Source of the DNA: Microvirga aerophila
Lineage (GTDB): Bacteria; Pseudomonadota; Alphaproteobacteria; Rhizobiales; Beijerinckiaceae
Reading direction: 5' to 3'
Length of the DNA stretch: 64,000 nucleotides
Assembly: GCF_003332305.1 (NCBI RefSeq)
Contig: NZ_QOIO01000027.1
Location: 1 to 64,000 of the forward strand
Shown: positions 16,245 to 25,727 of the stretch, piece after piece
How positions within the stretch are numbered: position 1 is the first letter of the stretch
Layout: each line of letters opens with the position of its first letter
Program-made: the position numbers and the translations under genes
Notes under the pieces: model-generated
Database searches by the model: none
What the model was told of the DNA's origin: nothing
The model's input: only the letters and a program-made list of their open reading frames with translations

Positions 16245-17801
16245 CTACTCGGCCGCCACCGGGGTCGGCGGCTGAGGATCGGGCGCGGGAGCGGGCAGGC
16301 TGGGCACCTCGCAGCCCGTTGCACAGCACCGCCCCGGCTGTTTTAATACGCGCCTGCCATCCTCAAGCACGCCCCGGTCGAGCAGGCTCTCCACAAGCTC
16401 GACCTTTTCGTTCATCGGATAGTTGCGCCAGATCTCCCGCTTCATCGCCTCGGGTGAGCCACCACCATGAAGGGAGATCACGGAGTACCATCCGGCCTGG
16501 TGCGAGACGGTAAGATCCTCGATGAGGCGGGAGACTTCCATCCGCTGCTCCATCGGAATATCGGGCCGTCCTCTGAGAACCGCCGACAGCGATCCCTGGG
16601 TCTCGGGGTTGTGGTCCTCATCTGGACCTGGCAGGGCCACGATGAGCCCGCCCGATACATAATGTGCAAGCTTGTGCATGTCGTAGATCTTCGTCGCGAG
16701 CAGGAGCTTGCCGATATTCGAAAATACCGCGTCCGGCATCACGGATCCGGCAGGATCCTTGACGCAGTAGACCGACGAGGCGACGCCGCAGGCATAAAAG
16801 CTTTCGGTAATCGTGATCAGCTCGACCATTGCATCCCGGATATGTCCATGCCGGTCGCCATCGAGCCCGTTCGCTTCGATCATCAAAGCGCCTGCCCCGA
16901 TCAGGAGGTCACCGAAGCCTGCCCGCGCACCGATGCAGGAATGGCGGTGATGGGTGGCGTAAGACGTGGTCAGGAAGCCACCCTCCTCGTGCTCGCCGGC
17001 TAGGAACACCCGGTCATGTGGTACGAAAACATCGTCGAAGATCACGACACCCGTGGATTGGCCGTACTTGGCGGAGAATTTCGCCGCCGCTTCGCCGGGC
17101 CGACCGGCGGGCCGCGCCACGATGGTGACACCAGGCGCATCGACCGGCACGGCGCAGCACACCGCAAAGTCGGCGTCCTCAGCAGTATGGGTGCGGCAGG
17201 GCATGACGAGGAACTCGTGCATGTACGGGGCACCGGTGACGATCGCCTTCGTGCCACGGATCACGATGCCGTCCGGCCGCCGCTCCTTGATGTGCACATA
17301 GACATCCGGATTCGCCTGCTGGCCAGGGCGCTTGGACCGGTCGCCCTTCGCGTCCGTCATAGCCACGCCAAGAGTCAGGTCGCCATCCTGCACCTCATGC
17401 AGATAGTTGATGAAGCGCTGGGAATAATCTGTTCCGTGTGCGTCGTCGGTGCGCCGCGTCGCCTGGAAGATCCCATTGAGGGCATCGTGGGTGAGATACC
17501 GCTGAGCGCAGCCGGAAATCTTGCACACGAGTCGAATGGCCTCGAGCTTGTAGAGCAGATCCGTCGAGGTCTCGTTGATGTGGAGCATCCGGTTGACCGT
17601 TTTGCCGGATGAGCCCTGGCGGGCGGTCATGATCGGCAGATGCTCCGTCTTGTGGGCGAGGTCGTAGGTGATGCCGACCGCATTCACCCCCGGCGCAAGG
17701 AGGGGCTCATCAGCGACGCTTTCCACGGCGCTGCCATTCACGAACACCCGCGGCCTGTAGGCGCGGAGCGATTCACGGTAGTCCGCAGCCGTCATCATCA
17801 T
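16245..17801 (-). CDS. 4-hydroxybutyryl-CoA dehydratase/HpaB-family flavoprotein lacking cluster ligands
   Basis: 518 residues. The opening ([23 protein letters not shown]), [10 protein letters not shown] and the [16 protein letters not shown] block follow 4-hydroxybutyryl-CoA dehydratase (AbfD) closely, from memory of the Clostridium protein. AbfD binds [4Fe-4S] through Cys99, Cys103, His292 and Cys299. Here the matching residues are Cys98, Tyr102, His285 and Ala292, so two ligands are lost and dehydratase chemistry is unlikely. The wider family includes 4-hydroxyphenylacetate 3-monooxygenases, so a flavin-dependent oxidation is possible but unproven. The tail has a CC....C cluster (GRCCATGCE). 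Divergent from a TetR gene and coupled to the glycosylase gene downstream. Confidence 0.85.
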   Translation of the reverse strand: MMMTAADYRESLRAYRPRVFVNGSAVESVADEPLLAPGVNAVGITYDLAHKTEHLPIMTARQGSSGKTVNRMLHINETSTDLLYKLEAIRLVCKISGCAQRYLTHDALNGIFQATRRTDDAHGTDYSQRFINYLHEVQDGDLTLGVAMTDAKGDRSKRPGQQANPDVYVHIKERRPDGIVIRGTKAIVTGAPYMHEFLVMPCRTHTAEDADFAVCCAVPVDAPGVTIVARPAGRPGEAAAKFSAKYGQSTGVVIFDDVFVPHDRVFLAGEHEEGGFLTTSYATHHRHSCIGARAGFGDLLIGAGALMIEANGLDGDRHGHIRDAMVELITITESFYACGVASSVYCVKDPAGSVMPDAVFSNIGKLLLATKIYDMHKLAHYVSGGLIVALPGPDEDHNPETQGSLSAVLRGRPDIPMEQRMEVSRLIEDLTVSHQAGWYSVISLHGGGSPEAMKREIWRNYPMNEKVELVESLLDRGVLEDGRRVLKQPGRCCATGCEVPSLPAPAPDPQPPTPVAAE

Positions 17802-17836
17802 GGACGCCTCCTGGTTCGACCTTGCCGACGAATTTG

Positions 17837-17845
17837 AACAGTGTT
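17837..17845. promoter_or_regulatory. Possible TetR operator core
   Basis: AACA-G-TGTT lies in the 82-base gap between the divergent hydroxylase-family and TetR genes. Such short AACA/TGTT dyads are common TetR-family half-sites. By-eye candidate only. Confidence 0.3.
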
Positions 17846-17883
17846 AGAAAAATCGTCAAGCGCAAATCAGAGATCCCGAAACG

Positions 17884-18531
17884 GTGGCGGAACAACGCAG
17901 GCAGGGACGATCCCAAGCGGTCAAAGAGCTGAAGCGCGGCCTCATCCTTAATGCCGCGCGAAAGGTCTTCGAAACCGAAGGACTGGACGGCGCGTCCTTG
18001 CGCGCTATCGCGGCGGAGGCCGGATACACGCCGGCTGCGCTCTATTTTCACTTCGATTCGAAGGAAGCGATCTACGCGGAGGTGCTGCAGACCTCGCTGG
18101 TGAGCCTAAGCGCGACCGTCGACCAAGCGATAGCAAATCTCGTTGATCCTGCCGTTCGTTTGCGTGCAGCCGCCATGGCATTTTTCGGCTTTTATGCGGA
18201 GAACCCACGGGATCTCGACCTTGGCTTTTATCTTTTCCGGGGCGGCATGAGGCCGAGGGGCCTTGGCCTCGAGAGGGACGAGCAGCTCAACGCCGGCCTT
18301 GCGGCAGCTCTCAAGCCGATTACGAATGCCGCGATGGCAATGGGCGCGACGCCTGAGGAGGCCGATCTGCTCATGGTCGATGCTTTCGCGCACGCGGCTG
18401 GCCTCCTGTTGCTCGCACACACAGGTCGCATCAGAATGTTCGGAGCGTCGGCTTCCGAGCTCATGGCGCGCTATACCGATGAGAGCATCGAAAGGCTGAA
18501 AAGGAAATCGGATGCGAACGATCAATCCTGA
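17884..18531 (+). CDS. TetR/AcrR-family transcriptional regulator
   Basis: 215 residues from a GTG start. The N-terminal helix-turn-helix is clear (RGLILNAARKVFETEGLDGASLRAIAAEAGYTPAALYFHFDSKEAIYAEV), with a helical ligand-binding C-terminal domain. It likely represses the divergent hydroxylase-family gene and/or its own operon with the isochorismatase-like gene, which it overlaps by 20 bases. The effector is unknown. Confidence 0.92.
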   Translation: MAEQRRQGRSQAVKELKRGLILNAARKVFETEGLDGASLRAIAAEAGYTPAALYFHFDSKEAIYAEVLQTSLVSLSATVDQAIANLVDPAVRLRAAAMAFFGFYAENPRDLDLGFYLFRGGMRPRGLGLERDEQLNAGLAAALKPITNAAMAMGATPEEADLLMVDAFAHAAGLLLLAHTGRIRMFGASASELMARYTDESIERLKRKSDANDQS

Positions 18532-19045
18532 AACCTCGACCCTGCTGGTGATCGATTTTCAGTCCCGTTTGATGCCGGCCATTGAAGACGGTGCGGCCTC
18601 TACGGCAAATGCGCGGCGTCTCATCAACGCTGCGGCCATGCTTGACGTCCCGACCCTGTTCACCGAGCAGAATCCGAAGGGCCTTGGTTCCACGGTCAAC
18701 GAGCTACCGACGGGCAACGCGGCTGTCGTCCACAAGATGACCTTCGACGCATCCCGGGCTGAAACCTTCCCTGGGATGATCCCAAGTCGCCCTGATGTGG
18801 TCGTTGCTGGGTGCGAGGCGCACGTGTGCGTGCTGCAGACCGTTCTCGGTCTCCTCGACGCAGGGCGAAAAGTCTTCGTGGCCCGCGATGCGATCGGGTC
18901 GAGACGCGCCGAAAGCAAAGAAGCAGCCATCCGTCGCATGGAGCGTCACGGCGCCGAGATCGTGACCGTCGAAATGGTGCTGTTCGAATGGCTTGGAACG
19001 GCCGAACACCCGCGCTTTCGCGAGGCAGTTGCTCTCATCAAATGA
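18512..19045 (+). CDS. Isochorismatase-family cysteine hydrolase
   Basis: 177 residues. The catalytic triad is Asp15 (LLVIDFQSRL), Lys75 (VHKMTFDA) and Cys106 (GCEAHVCVLQT). The family hydrolyses amide, imide or vinyl-ether bonds (nicotinamidase, isochorismatase, YcaC-like enzymes); the substrate cannot be told from sequence. It starts inside the end of the TetR gene, so both are co-transcribed. Confidence 0.9.
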   Translation: MRTINPETSTLLVIDFQSRLMPAIEDGAASTANARRLINAAAMLDVPTLFTEQNPKGLGSTVNELPTGNAAVVHKMTFDASRAETFPGMIPSRPDVVVAGCEAHVCVLQTVLGLLDAGRKVFVARDAIGSRRAESKEAAIRRMERHGAEIVTVEMVLFEWLGTAEHPRFREAVALIK

Positions 19046-19061
19046 GAGCGAGCTTTGCCGT

Positions 19062-19394
19062 TCAGTGCAGAAGCTGACCCTGCTGAGCTTCAATCACGAG
19101 TTCGACCGCAGCTGACAACTCGTCCTCGTCGAACTCGAAGCATCCACAGCTGTCGACAATGGAATCGCTTTCATACGAGTAGATCTCTACCCAGAAGGGA
19201 GGGACCGTGGGAGGCGTGTCTTCCAAGGGAGCCTCGGACAACCGCACCTCGACAGCGCCAAACTGCGCAAGCCTGATGGTGCGGGAACCATCGGCATGAT
19301 CCGGCGTTAAAGCCAGCTGGACATAAGCCCTGATGATGTCCTGCTCGATCTGGTCATAACAGGCCTCCGCCTGCATCGCATTGAATCGGGACAT
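19062..19394 (-). CDS. Hypothetical acidic protein
   Basis: 110 residues, acidic, with a conserved-looking WVEIYSYESDSIVDSCGCFEFDEDEL segment and a helical end. AGGGAG 7 bases before the ATG at 19394 sets the start; the longer ORF to 19484 is rejected. No domain recognised. Convergent with the isochorismatase-like gene. Confidence 0.7.
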   Translation of the reverse strand: MSRFNAMQAEACYDQIEQDIIRAYVQLALTPDHADGSRTIRLAQFGAVEVRLSEAPLEDTPPTVPPFWVEIYSYESDSIVDSCGCFEFDEDELSAAVELVIEAQQGQLLH

Positions 19395-19816
19395 TATATT
19401 CTCCCTTCCTGCTTGAAAGCGTTGGACGACAAGGGAAGCGTCAAACGCCGAGAAACTCCGCCGGGCTGTGTGCCCGACCTTCAATCATTTGCACTGTTCA
19501 GGTTGTTTCCACGGGGCGAAATCTCCCCGAGACTGGAGGACATCAGTCCAGACCACCGCATTCGCGCACGCGAAAGCGGTCGGCGGCAACTGTACCGAAG
19601 TTCATTCAGCTATACGCAGAGCTACGCCATTGCGGGAACGGCAACGCCACACAACGTGATACTGGAAACCAGAATGGCTGACGGTCAAAAAAGTCGAAGC
19701 CACACACACAATGAATTGAACTTCCGTTAGCCTACAATCGAACTGCAAACAATAGTAAAATGAACAAGCACTCTAATTTCTATCCGAAAGGGCCGTCAAT
19801 CAAACCGGAGACCGGA
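19395..19816. other. Gene-poor region upstream of the MarR gene
   Basis: About 420 bases. A 105-codon ORF (19413-19730, plus) has poor coding character and no ribosome-binding site. From ~19670 the DNA is AT-rich and probably holds the regulator's promoter and operator. Confidence 0.55.
19733..19747. promoter_or_regulatory. Possible OhrR-type operator
   Basis: TACAATCGAACTGCA differs at three positions (all T to C) from the remembered TACAATTGAATTGTA-like OhrR box. It is 70 bases upstream of the MarR/OhrR-like start, as expected for autoregulation. By-eye match. Confidence 0.35.
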
Positions 19817-20281
19817 ATGGCGCCGAAAAAGCCTGACACGCTGAGTTCCGAGGCTCTGAGGCTTTCCAAGCAGCTGTGCTTCGCCACCTATGCGGCGTCA
19901 CACGCGTTCAGTCGGTTCTACAAGCCTCTCCTGGAGCCCTTTGGTCTCACCTACCCTCAGTACCTTGTCCTTCTGGTCCTTTGGGAAAACGACAACTTGA
20001 CCGTGAAGGATATCGGGCGGCAGCTCTATCTCGACTCGGGCACCCTCACGCCTCTGCTGAAACGTCTTGAGGCGGGAGGGATCGTGAAACGGTCACGCGA
20101 CATGGAGGATGAACGGCAGGTTCGGATCAGCCTCACGGCCAAGGGTCACGCCTTGCAAAAGCCGGTCTCGGAGGCCTATCCCCGTGTGGTCTGCGGGACT
20201 GGCCTCAAGGCAAAAGAATTCGACGCCCTGAGGGAGCAGCTCGAAAAAATGCGGCAGAGCTTGAACGGCTCCAACCCATAA
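19817..20281 (+). CDS. MarR-family regulator, OhrR-like
   Basis: 154 residues from the ATG at 19817, which has GGAG six bases upstream; an ATG at 19760 lacks a ribosome-binding site. The winged helix is clear (LTVKDIGRQLYLDSGTLTPLLKRLEAGGIVKRSRDMEDERQVRISLTAKG). Cys21 in LSKQLCFATYAAS matches the peroxide-sensing N-terminal cysteine of OhrR. OhrR proteins normally repress an adjacent organic hydroperoxide reductase gene (ohr), but none is adjacent here. The next gene is a convergent PRC-barrel protein. Confidence 0.9.
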   Translation: MAPKKPDTLSSEALRLSKQLCFATYAASHAFSRFYKPLLEPFGLTYPQYLVLLVLWENDNLTVKDIGRQLYLDSGTLTPLLKRLEAGGIVKRSRDMEDERQVRISLTAKGHALQKPVSEAYPRVVCGTGLKAKEFDALREQLEKMRQSLNGSNP

Positions 20282-20322
20282 GCCATGCCGACTGAGAAGC
20301 TGCCCTATGGGTGCGCGAAGGA

Positions 20323-20754
20323 TCACACCGTCGGTGCAGTTTTATAATAGGCGTCTACCCTGGCGCCGTACTCGTCGTCGGTAAACGGATCCTCGTTCGC
20401 GCCATATCGGGGAGCGTCGGCGAGACGGTCCTTGTCCACGTCGACCATGTAACCGCCAAGCCGCGTATCGTAGGTCAGCGCCCGCCAAGGCAACGGGTGG
20501 TAGCTCTCTCCAATGCCGAGGAAACCACCGAAGCTCATGACCACGTAGGCCACATGGCCGGAGATCTTGTCGACCATGAAGTTATAAACGGTTCCAAGCT
20601 GCTCCCCTGCCCTGTTGAACACGGGGGTGCCCTCGACTTTGCTGGATGCAATGAGACGTCGGGTCTCGTCGATGGCGACGCCCTCCGCCGAGGGGTCGAG
20701 TTCCATTGAGCCTGGCTCACGAAGACGGCTCTCGTTCGGAAGCTGAGTTGGCAT
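20323..20754 (-). CDS. PRC-barrel domain protein
   Basis: 143 residues from the ATG at 20754, preceded by GAGGAG. The PRC-barrel core is at ~45-105 (EGTPVFNRAGEQLGTVYNFMVDKISGHVAYVVMSFGGFLGIGESYHPLPW). These small beta-barrels occur in photosynthetic reaction centre H subunits and RimM, and as free-standing stress-type proteins in Rhizobiales. This one is of the free-standing kind and has no assigned function. Confidence 0.88.
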   Translation of the reverse strand: MPTQLPNESRLREPGSMELDPSAEGVAIDETRRLIASSKVEGTPVFNRAGEQLGTVYNFMVDKISGHVAYVVMSFGGFLGIGESYHPLPWRALTYDTRLGGYMVDVDKDRLADAPRYGANEDPFTDDEYGARVDAYYKTAPTV

Positions 20755-20815
20755 CGCGTTCTCCTCTAGAGAGAAACGCCAAGCTGGAAGGGCTGTTCCA
20801 GCGGAGGCGTTCCCG

Positions 20816-21655
20816 TTACGCCATGTCATCGAAGTCCATGTCCCAGCCGGGGCGGACCATGCGGCCGTCTGGCCGCGCCAGGCCTGAGATCTGCTGCATA
20901 TCGTCGACTGACAGCTCGAAATCGAAGATGTCGAGGTTCTCGGCAATGCGGCCCTGGTTGCCCGATTTGGGAATGGCCACGGTTGACGGCTGCTGCACGT
21001 GCCAACGTAGCACCACCTGCCCAGGTGTCTTGCCGTGCGCCGATGCCAAGGCCTGAATGACCTGATTTTTCGTCAGGTCGCCCTTCCCAAGAGGACAATA
21101 GGACGTGAAGGCCATTCCGTGCTTCCGGCAGGCCGCCCGAACGCGGGTCTGATCCAAATAGGGATGGTATTCGCACTGGTTCACCACCAGTGGCTCGCTC
21201 GAATGCTGCACCGCCTCGTCCAGTAGCCGGACTGAAAAATTCGACACGCCGATATGACGCGTCAGCCCCTGGCGCTTGGCTTGGTTCAGGGCGCTCACGG
21301 TCTCGCTGAGCGGAACGTCACTGTTGGGCCAATGGATCAGGAGAAGATCCACTTGGGAGAGGCCGAGCCGTTGGAGACTGGCCTCGGCGGAGTGCAACAG
21401 TTCGGAGGGTCTGAGGTCGCTGTGCCAGATCTTTGTCGTGACAAAAATCTCATCACGTGGGACATCCGATGCCCTCAGGCCAGCCCCAACGGCCTCTTCG
21501 TTGCCGTACATGGCAGCCGTATCGATATGGCGGTAGCCCGCCTTGAGCGCCCATTGCACAGCCTCGGAGCATGCATCACCGCGAAGGGTCCAGGTTCCTA
21601 GGCCGAGGGCCGGAATGTGAGCGCCATTGGCTTCGACAAGTGCGGCTTTCGTCAT
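20816..21655 (-). CDS. Aldo-keto reductase
   Basis: 279 residues with the full catalytic tetrad Asp45, Tyr50, Lys75 and His108 (HIDTAAMYGNE, TTKIWHSD, LLLIHWP) and the IPKSG phosphate-binding loop. It reduces aldehydes or ketones with NADPH. Closest in style to 2,5-diketo-D-gluconate reductase (DkgB-like) enzymes, but the substrate is not fixed by sequence. Confidence 0.92.
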   Translation of the reverse strand: MTKAALVEANGAHIPALGLGTWTLRGDACSEAVQWALKAGYRHIDTAAMYGNEEAVGAGLRASDVPRDEIFVTTKIWHSDLRPSELLHSAEASLQRLGLSQVDLLLIHWPNSDVPLSETVSALNQAKRQGLTRHIGVSNFSVRLLDEAVQHSSEPLVVNQCEYHPYLDQTRVRAACRKHGMAFTSYCPLGKGDLTKNQVIQALASAHGKTPGQVVLRWHVQQPSTVAIPKSGNQGRIAENLDIFDFELSVDDMQQISGLARPDGRMVRPGWDMDFDDMA

Positions 21656-21787
21656 GGGATGTCCTCACTGGCGGGCAGCAGCCCCGGCGCCCCATAAATA
21701 CGTCAGCACGAGCGTTCGACAATGCAGGTCCGTGGCCTTGCCGGATGGGCCTAGCCCAAGGATTCTCTCGGAGGCGCGCCCCTTAAG

Positions 21788-24553
21788 TTATGATCTCTCG
21801 ATGATGTGTCGAATCCGGCTTGCGAGGTCATCGACCGCGAACGGCTTGGTGATCATTTCCATGCCGGCCTCCAGAAAGCCGGACGAAATCGCGGCTTTCT
21901 CCGCATAACCAGTGATAAAAAGGACTCTCAGATTCGGCCGCAGCAGACGGGCATGATCAGCCAGCTGACGACCGTTGAGACCTGGCAAGCCTACATCCGT
22001 GACAAGAAGATCAATGCGCTGCTTCGATTCCAGGACGCTCAGTCCGGACGGACCATCATCCGCCTCCAGGGCCCGATAACCCAGATCGCCAAGAACCTCC
22101 AGAATGAGGCCCCTGACCACAGGCTCATCCTCGACGACGAGAACCGTCTCGCCAGCTTCGGCCCTATGAGCCTGCCTCAGGCCTGATGGCACATCTTGGT
22201 CATCGAGCTCGCCATGATACCGCGGAAGATAGACGTTGACGGTCGTGCCCTTGCCGACCTCGCTGTAGATCCGCACATGCCCCTCGGACTGCTTGGCGAA
22301 CCCATACACCATGGAGAGGCCGAGGCCGGTCCCCTCACCCAAGGGCTTGGTCGTGAAGAACGGATCGAAGGCCTGAGCTACAATGTCGGCCGGCATGCCC
22401 GTTCCGGTATCAGAGACGCTGATTGCCACGTAATGGCCGGGGGCGACGTCCTGTTGGGTCGACGCAGAGGCAGCATCGAGATGAAAATTGCTGGTCTCGA
22501 TAGTGAGCTTGCCGCCATCCGGCATGGCGTCCCGCGCATTGATGGCGAGGTTCAGGATGGCGCTTTCCAGTTGGTTGGGATCGCACAGGGTCAGCCAAAG
22601 GTTGTCTGACGGGACCAGTTCGAGCTGGATCGACTCGGAGATGGTCCTGCGGAGAAGATCCTCCATCGACGTCACGAGCCGATTGGCGTCAACGGACCTA
22701 GGATCAAGGGGTTGGCGCCGGGCGAAGGCAAGGAGCCGATGGGTCAGCGCCGCGGCCCGGTTCGCCGACGTCATTGCCGCTTTGGCGTAGCGCTCGACAT
22801 TCTCGGTTCGGCCCTGGCTGATGCGGGTTTGCATGAGGTCCAACGACCCAACGATACCGGTGAGCAAGTTGTTGAAGTCGTGCGCGATGCCCCCGGTCAG
22901 CTGGCCGATCGCTTCCATCTTCTGGCTCTGGCGAAGCTGGTCTTCCAGCTGCTTACGTTGCGTGACGTCCCGGCCGACGCTGTAGAACATGTCGCCAGCG
23001 GGCGCGAAGGTCCAGTTGATCCACCGGTAAGCGCCGTCCTTTGCCCGGAGGCGCATGTCGAAGTCCCCGACCGCATCCCCCCTCAGGACAGCCTTCAGGT
23101 GTTCGTGTGTAGAGGCTTCATCCTCGGGATGAACCCAGGCGTCAAACCTGGTTCCGACGACCTCGTCCTCCCTATAGCCAAGCAATTCTGTCCAAGCAGG
23201 ATTGATGGCGGTGTGATGTCCATGGCCGTCGCAAACGCTGAAGAGATCGCTCGACAGGCTCCAGAGGCGATCCCGCTCACGTGTCCGTTCCTCGACCCGG
23301 CTCTCGAGCTTTTCGTTGAGCTCCCGAAGCCTCTCCTCGGACTGCTTCGCGGTCGTGATATCATAGACGACGCCGATAAATCTGATGCCGGCCGTCTCCA
23401 CGTCCTGCACATATTCGCCCCTGCGGGCGAGCCAACGGTGTTCGCCGTTATCGGAGCGCGCAATGCGGAATTCCGCGTAGGACGTGCCTTCAAGGCCAGG
23501 GCTCTGCTCGATCACCGGGGGATCTCCCGGCATCACCAGAGCATTGATCGTGCGAACCGGCAGAGCATTGGTAAGGTGAAGCCCGAGGAGCCGGCAGAAT
23601 TCGTCCGAAACGCTGACCGTGCCGAAGCCCTGAACGTATTCGAAGGTTCCGATGCCGCCAGCGGTCTGCGCAATCCGCAAGCGCTCCTCGACGTGCTTCT
23701 GCTCTGTGATGTCCACCAGAACGCCGGTGAACCGCAGAGGCTGGTCGTTCTCGTCGAAGTGGCATCGGCCACGGGCGTGGACCCACCGCAACGAGCCATC
23801 AGGAGCGACGAGCCGATACTCTTTCGAGAAAATCTCCGCTCCGCCGAGAATGCCCGCGACGGCAATGCGGATCCTCGGGCGGTCCTCCGGATGGATCGCC
23901 GAGAAAAAAACATCGGCGGGTACGCCCCGCGCAGCTTCTATCGGATCGAGACCGTAGAGAGCCGAGAAACGCGCATCGGCATTGAGACATTGGTTGACGA
24001 TGTCCCATTCCCAGGACCCGCCGGCGCCTGCAACGGCAAGGGTGAAGCGGAGCCGTTCGTTGGTTTCGTCGAGCTTCTTCTGACCGGTCTGGAGATCCCT
24101 ATGTATCCTTTCGGCTTCGTGAACCTGTGTGACGTCGAAATGGGTGGACAGAAAAAAGATAATGTTTCCACTCGCATCACGGATCGGCGCGATGAACATC
24201 CTGTTCCAGTACGGCGTACCATCCTTGCGAACGTTCAGGACCTCGGCGGAGATCTCCCGTCCGGCCTCGATGGCTGCGCGGATTCGCGCAGTGGTGGCCG
24301 GGTCGCTCTCCGGCGCCTGCATGAATCGGCCGTTGCGTCCGATAGCCTCCTCTGCGGGGTAACCGGTGATCTCCGAGAAGGCGTCATTCACGAAAACGAC
24401 GGGGTTGTCCGGCAGCCGCGGGTCGGTGATAGCCAAGGGCAGCCCGGATTGTTCCAGGGCGGTGAAGATCGGACCGGCCTGCCGACGCAGTTCGTCGACC
24501 GCGGACTCGATCGCCCGCCGGTGCGGCTGCTGGGGTGAATTCCGGACCGTCAT
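21788..24553 (-). CDS. LOV/PAS hybrid histidine kinase, photoactive Cys replaced by Gly
   Basis: 921 residues. Residues ~30-142 are a LOV-type PAS domain with NDAF, the GRNxRFxQ loop at 72-79 and [11 protein letters not shown], but residue 75 is Gly where photoactive LOV domains have Cys. Three more PAS domains follow (~170-285, ~295-402, ~430-535). The kinase has H-box His558 ([11 protein letters not shown]) and N/G boxes ([36 protein letters not shown]). A C-terminal receiver (~800-921) has phosphoacceptor Asp853. It is the last gene of the chemotaxis cluster and overlaps cheC by 4 bases (ATGA), so it probably works with that pathway. It may bind flavin and sense redox rather than light. 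Confidence 0.93.
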   Translation of the reverse strand: MTVRNSPQQPHRRAIESAVDELRRQAGPIFTALEQSGLPLAITDPRLPDNPVVFVNDAFSEITGYPAEEAIGRNGRFMQAPESDPATTARIRAAIEAGREISAEVLNVRKDGTPYWNRMFIAPIRDASGNIIFFLSTHFDVTQVHEAERIHRDLQTGQKKLDETNERLRFTLAVAGAGGSWEWDIVNQCLNADARFSALYGLDPIEAARGVPADVFFSAIHPEDRPRIRIAVAGILGGAEIFSKEYRLVAPDGSLRWVHARGRCHFDENDQPLRFTGVLVDITEQKHVEERLRIAQTAGGIGTFEYVQGFGTVSVSDEFCRLLGLHLTNALPVRTINALVMPGDPPVIEQSPGLEGTSYAEFRIARSDNGEHRWLARRGEYVQDVETAGIRFIGVVYDITTAKQSEERLRELNEKLESRVEERTRERDRLWSLSSDLFSVCDGHGHHTAINPAWTELLGYREDEVVGTRFDAWVHPEDEASTHEHLKAVLRGDAVGDFDMRLRAKDGAYRWINWTFAPAGDMFYSVGRDVTQRKQLEDQLRQSQKMEAIGQLTGGIAHDFNNLLTGIVGSLDLMQTRISQGRTENVERYAKAAMTSANRAAALTHRLLAFARRQPLDPRSVDANRLVTSMEDLLRRTISESIQLELVPSDNLWLTLCDPNQLESAILNLAINARDAMPDGGKLTIETSNFHLDAASASTQQDVAPGHYVAISVSDTGTGMPADIVAQAFDPFFTTKPLGEGTGLGLSMVYGFAKQSEGHVRIYSEVGKGTTVNVYLPRYHGELDDQDVPSGLRQAHRAEAGETVLVVEDEPVVRGLILEVLGDLGYRALEADDGPSGLSVLESKQRIDLLVTDVGLPGLNGRQLADHARLLRPNLRVLFITGYAEKAAISSGFLEAGMEMITKPFAVDDLASRIRHIIERS

Positions 24554-25236
24554 GCCTGCCAGGAGGCGTTCTGTGAATCCGTTCCTTTGGATGACACAGA
24601 TTCGACCTCCTTTCCGACAACTCGCTCAATGAAATCGGCGATCAACTGCTGCAAAGCCGCCAACGACGGCAGATCCATGAGCATGGCAATATAGCCCCGG
24701 ATATCCCGATTGCGGACGGAGAAATTGATGTAGAGAAACAGCACCAGCCCGCCTTCGGCTCTCTGATGCAGGAGCTCGAACAGAAGCGGCCCGTCGCCCC
24801 GAATGACTTCAGGCAGCGAAATGTCGAGCGAGCGTTTCAGCATATTCGCCATGGTGGCGAGGCAACCGTTCAGGATCACGTTACCGGTTTCGGCCAGCGC
24901 CTCCTGCTCCATTTCCGCGACTTCGTCCGGCGAGAGCTGATTGCCGACAACAGCCCGGACCAGATCCAGGCTGGTTTCTTCGGGAAAGATCAGCAGAGCA
25001 CGACCTGCGAATGCCCCCTCGAACTGCTGGCGGACAGCAACGAGCTGACCGGCTTCCCGTTCCTCGATCAGCCTTGACGCGTCCTTCGGGGAAAGTATCT
25101 CGATCGCCGGAACGGACAGGATCACCTCTTCGCCGATCATCTTGCGAAGGCTCGAGGCTGCCCGGCTCACGCCGATGTTCACCAGCTCCGTCAGCGCGTC
25201 ACGTTCTAGCTCGCTCAGGGCGATATCAACTGACAT
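24550..25236 (-). CDS. cheC: CheC-type chemotaxis phosphatase
   Basis: About 228 residues from the ATG at 25236. CheC/CheX-family proteins dephosphorylate CheY~P. Both signature D/E-x-x-N active sites are present: ELVNIG near residue 17 and AETGNVILNG near 116. The start is 5 bases after the CheY stop, and the gene overlaps the kinase gene downstream. The ORF can extend three codons to a TTG at 25245. The ~30-residue tail has no counterpart that I recognise. Confidence 0.85.
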   Translation of the reverse strand: MSVDIALSELERDALTELVNIGVSRAASSLRKMIGEEVILSVPAIEILSPKDASRLIEEREAGQLVAVRQQFEGAFAGRALLIFPEETSLDLVRAVVGNQLSPDEVAEMEQEALAETGNVILNGCLATMANMLKRSLDISLPEVIRGDGPLLFELLHQRAEGGLVLFLYINFSVRNRDIRGYIAMLMDLPSLAALQQLIADFIERVVGKEVESVSSKGTDSQNASWQA

Positions 25237-25241
25237 AAAGC

Positions 25242-25625
25242 TCAAGCACCCGTCGCTCGTAGGCGGAGCGCCGCCCCGGACACAAAGCCCCGAAGCCCGT
25301 CCTCCGTGAGAGGCTTGCTCACGAAGGTAGCGTTGACTTCCCGCGCCCGGGCGATCACCTCGTCCTGAATGTTGGCGGTGATCACCGCGATCGGCATGTT
25401 TGGGTGGAGAGCCCTCACCTGTGCGGCCAGTGCGAGGCCATCCATTTCCGGCATGTTGAAGTCAATCATGGCCAGATCGACCTTCTGCTCCCGCAGGATC
25501 GCAAGCGCGTCGTTCGCGTTGCTGGCCTCAATACGGTCCCATTCGGGCTGAAGCGCAGCCACGGTCTTGCCCGCAACGATGCGGGCGAGCTTGCTGTCAT
25601 CGACGATCAGAACGGTAGTTGGCAC
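25242..25625 (-). CDS. CheY-like response regulator
   Basis: 127-residue single receiver domain with Asp9/Asp10, phosphoacceptor Asp55 (MIDFNMPEMDG), Thr near 83 and Lys near 103 (VSKPL). It should be phosphorylated by the CheA encoded just upstream and dephosphorylated by CheC encoded just downstream. No output domain. Confidence 0.93.
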   Translation of the reverse strand: MPTTVLIVDDSKLARIVAGKTVAALQPEWDRIEASNANDALAILREQKVDLAMIDFNMPEMDGLALAAQVRALHPNMPIAVITANIQDEVIARAREVNATFVSKPLTEDGLRGFVSGAALRLRATGA

Positions 25626-25727
25626 TCATGTACTCCGCGAGGGGAAAGGGTTGGCCGGGCGGCCGGCTTCGCCTGGGGCGAAAACTCATATGCTCTTTTT
25701 AATGTAAGAGGAAGGAATGACAACCGT

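Noticed and set aside
16245..17801. Call as true 4-hydroxybutyryl-CoA dehydratase
   Set aside because: Two of the four [4Fe-4S] ligands are replaced by Tyr and Ala, so that activity is unlikely.
19413..19730. 105-codon ORF in the gap before the MarR gene
   Set aside because: Poor coding character, no Shine-Dalgarno, and it overlaps the probable regulatory region.
22712..24538. 608-codon plus-strand ORF opposite the hybrid histidine kinase
   Set aside because: Antisense shadow of a clearly real gene in GC-rich DNA; the translation has no domain and unnatural composition.
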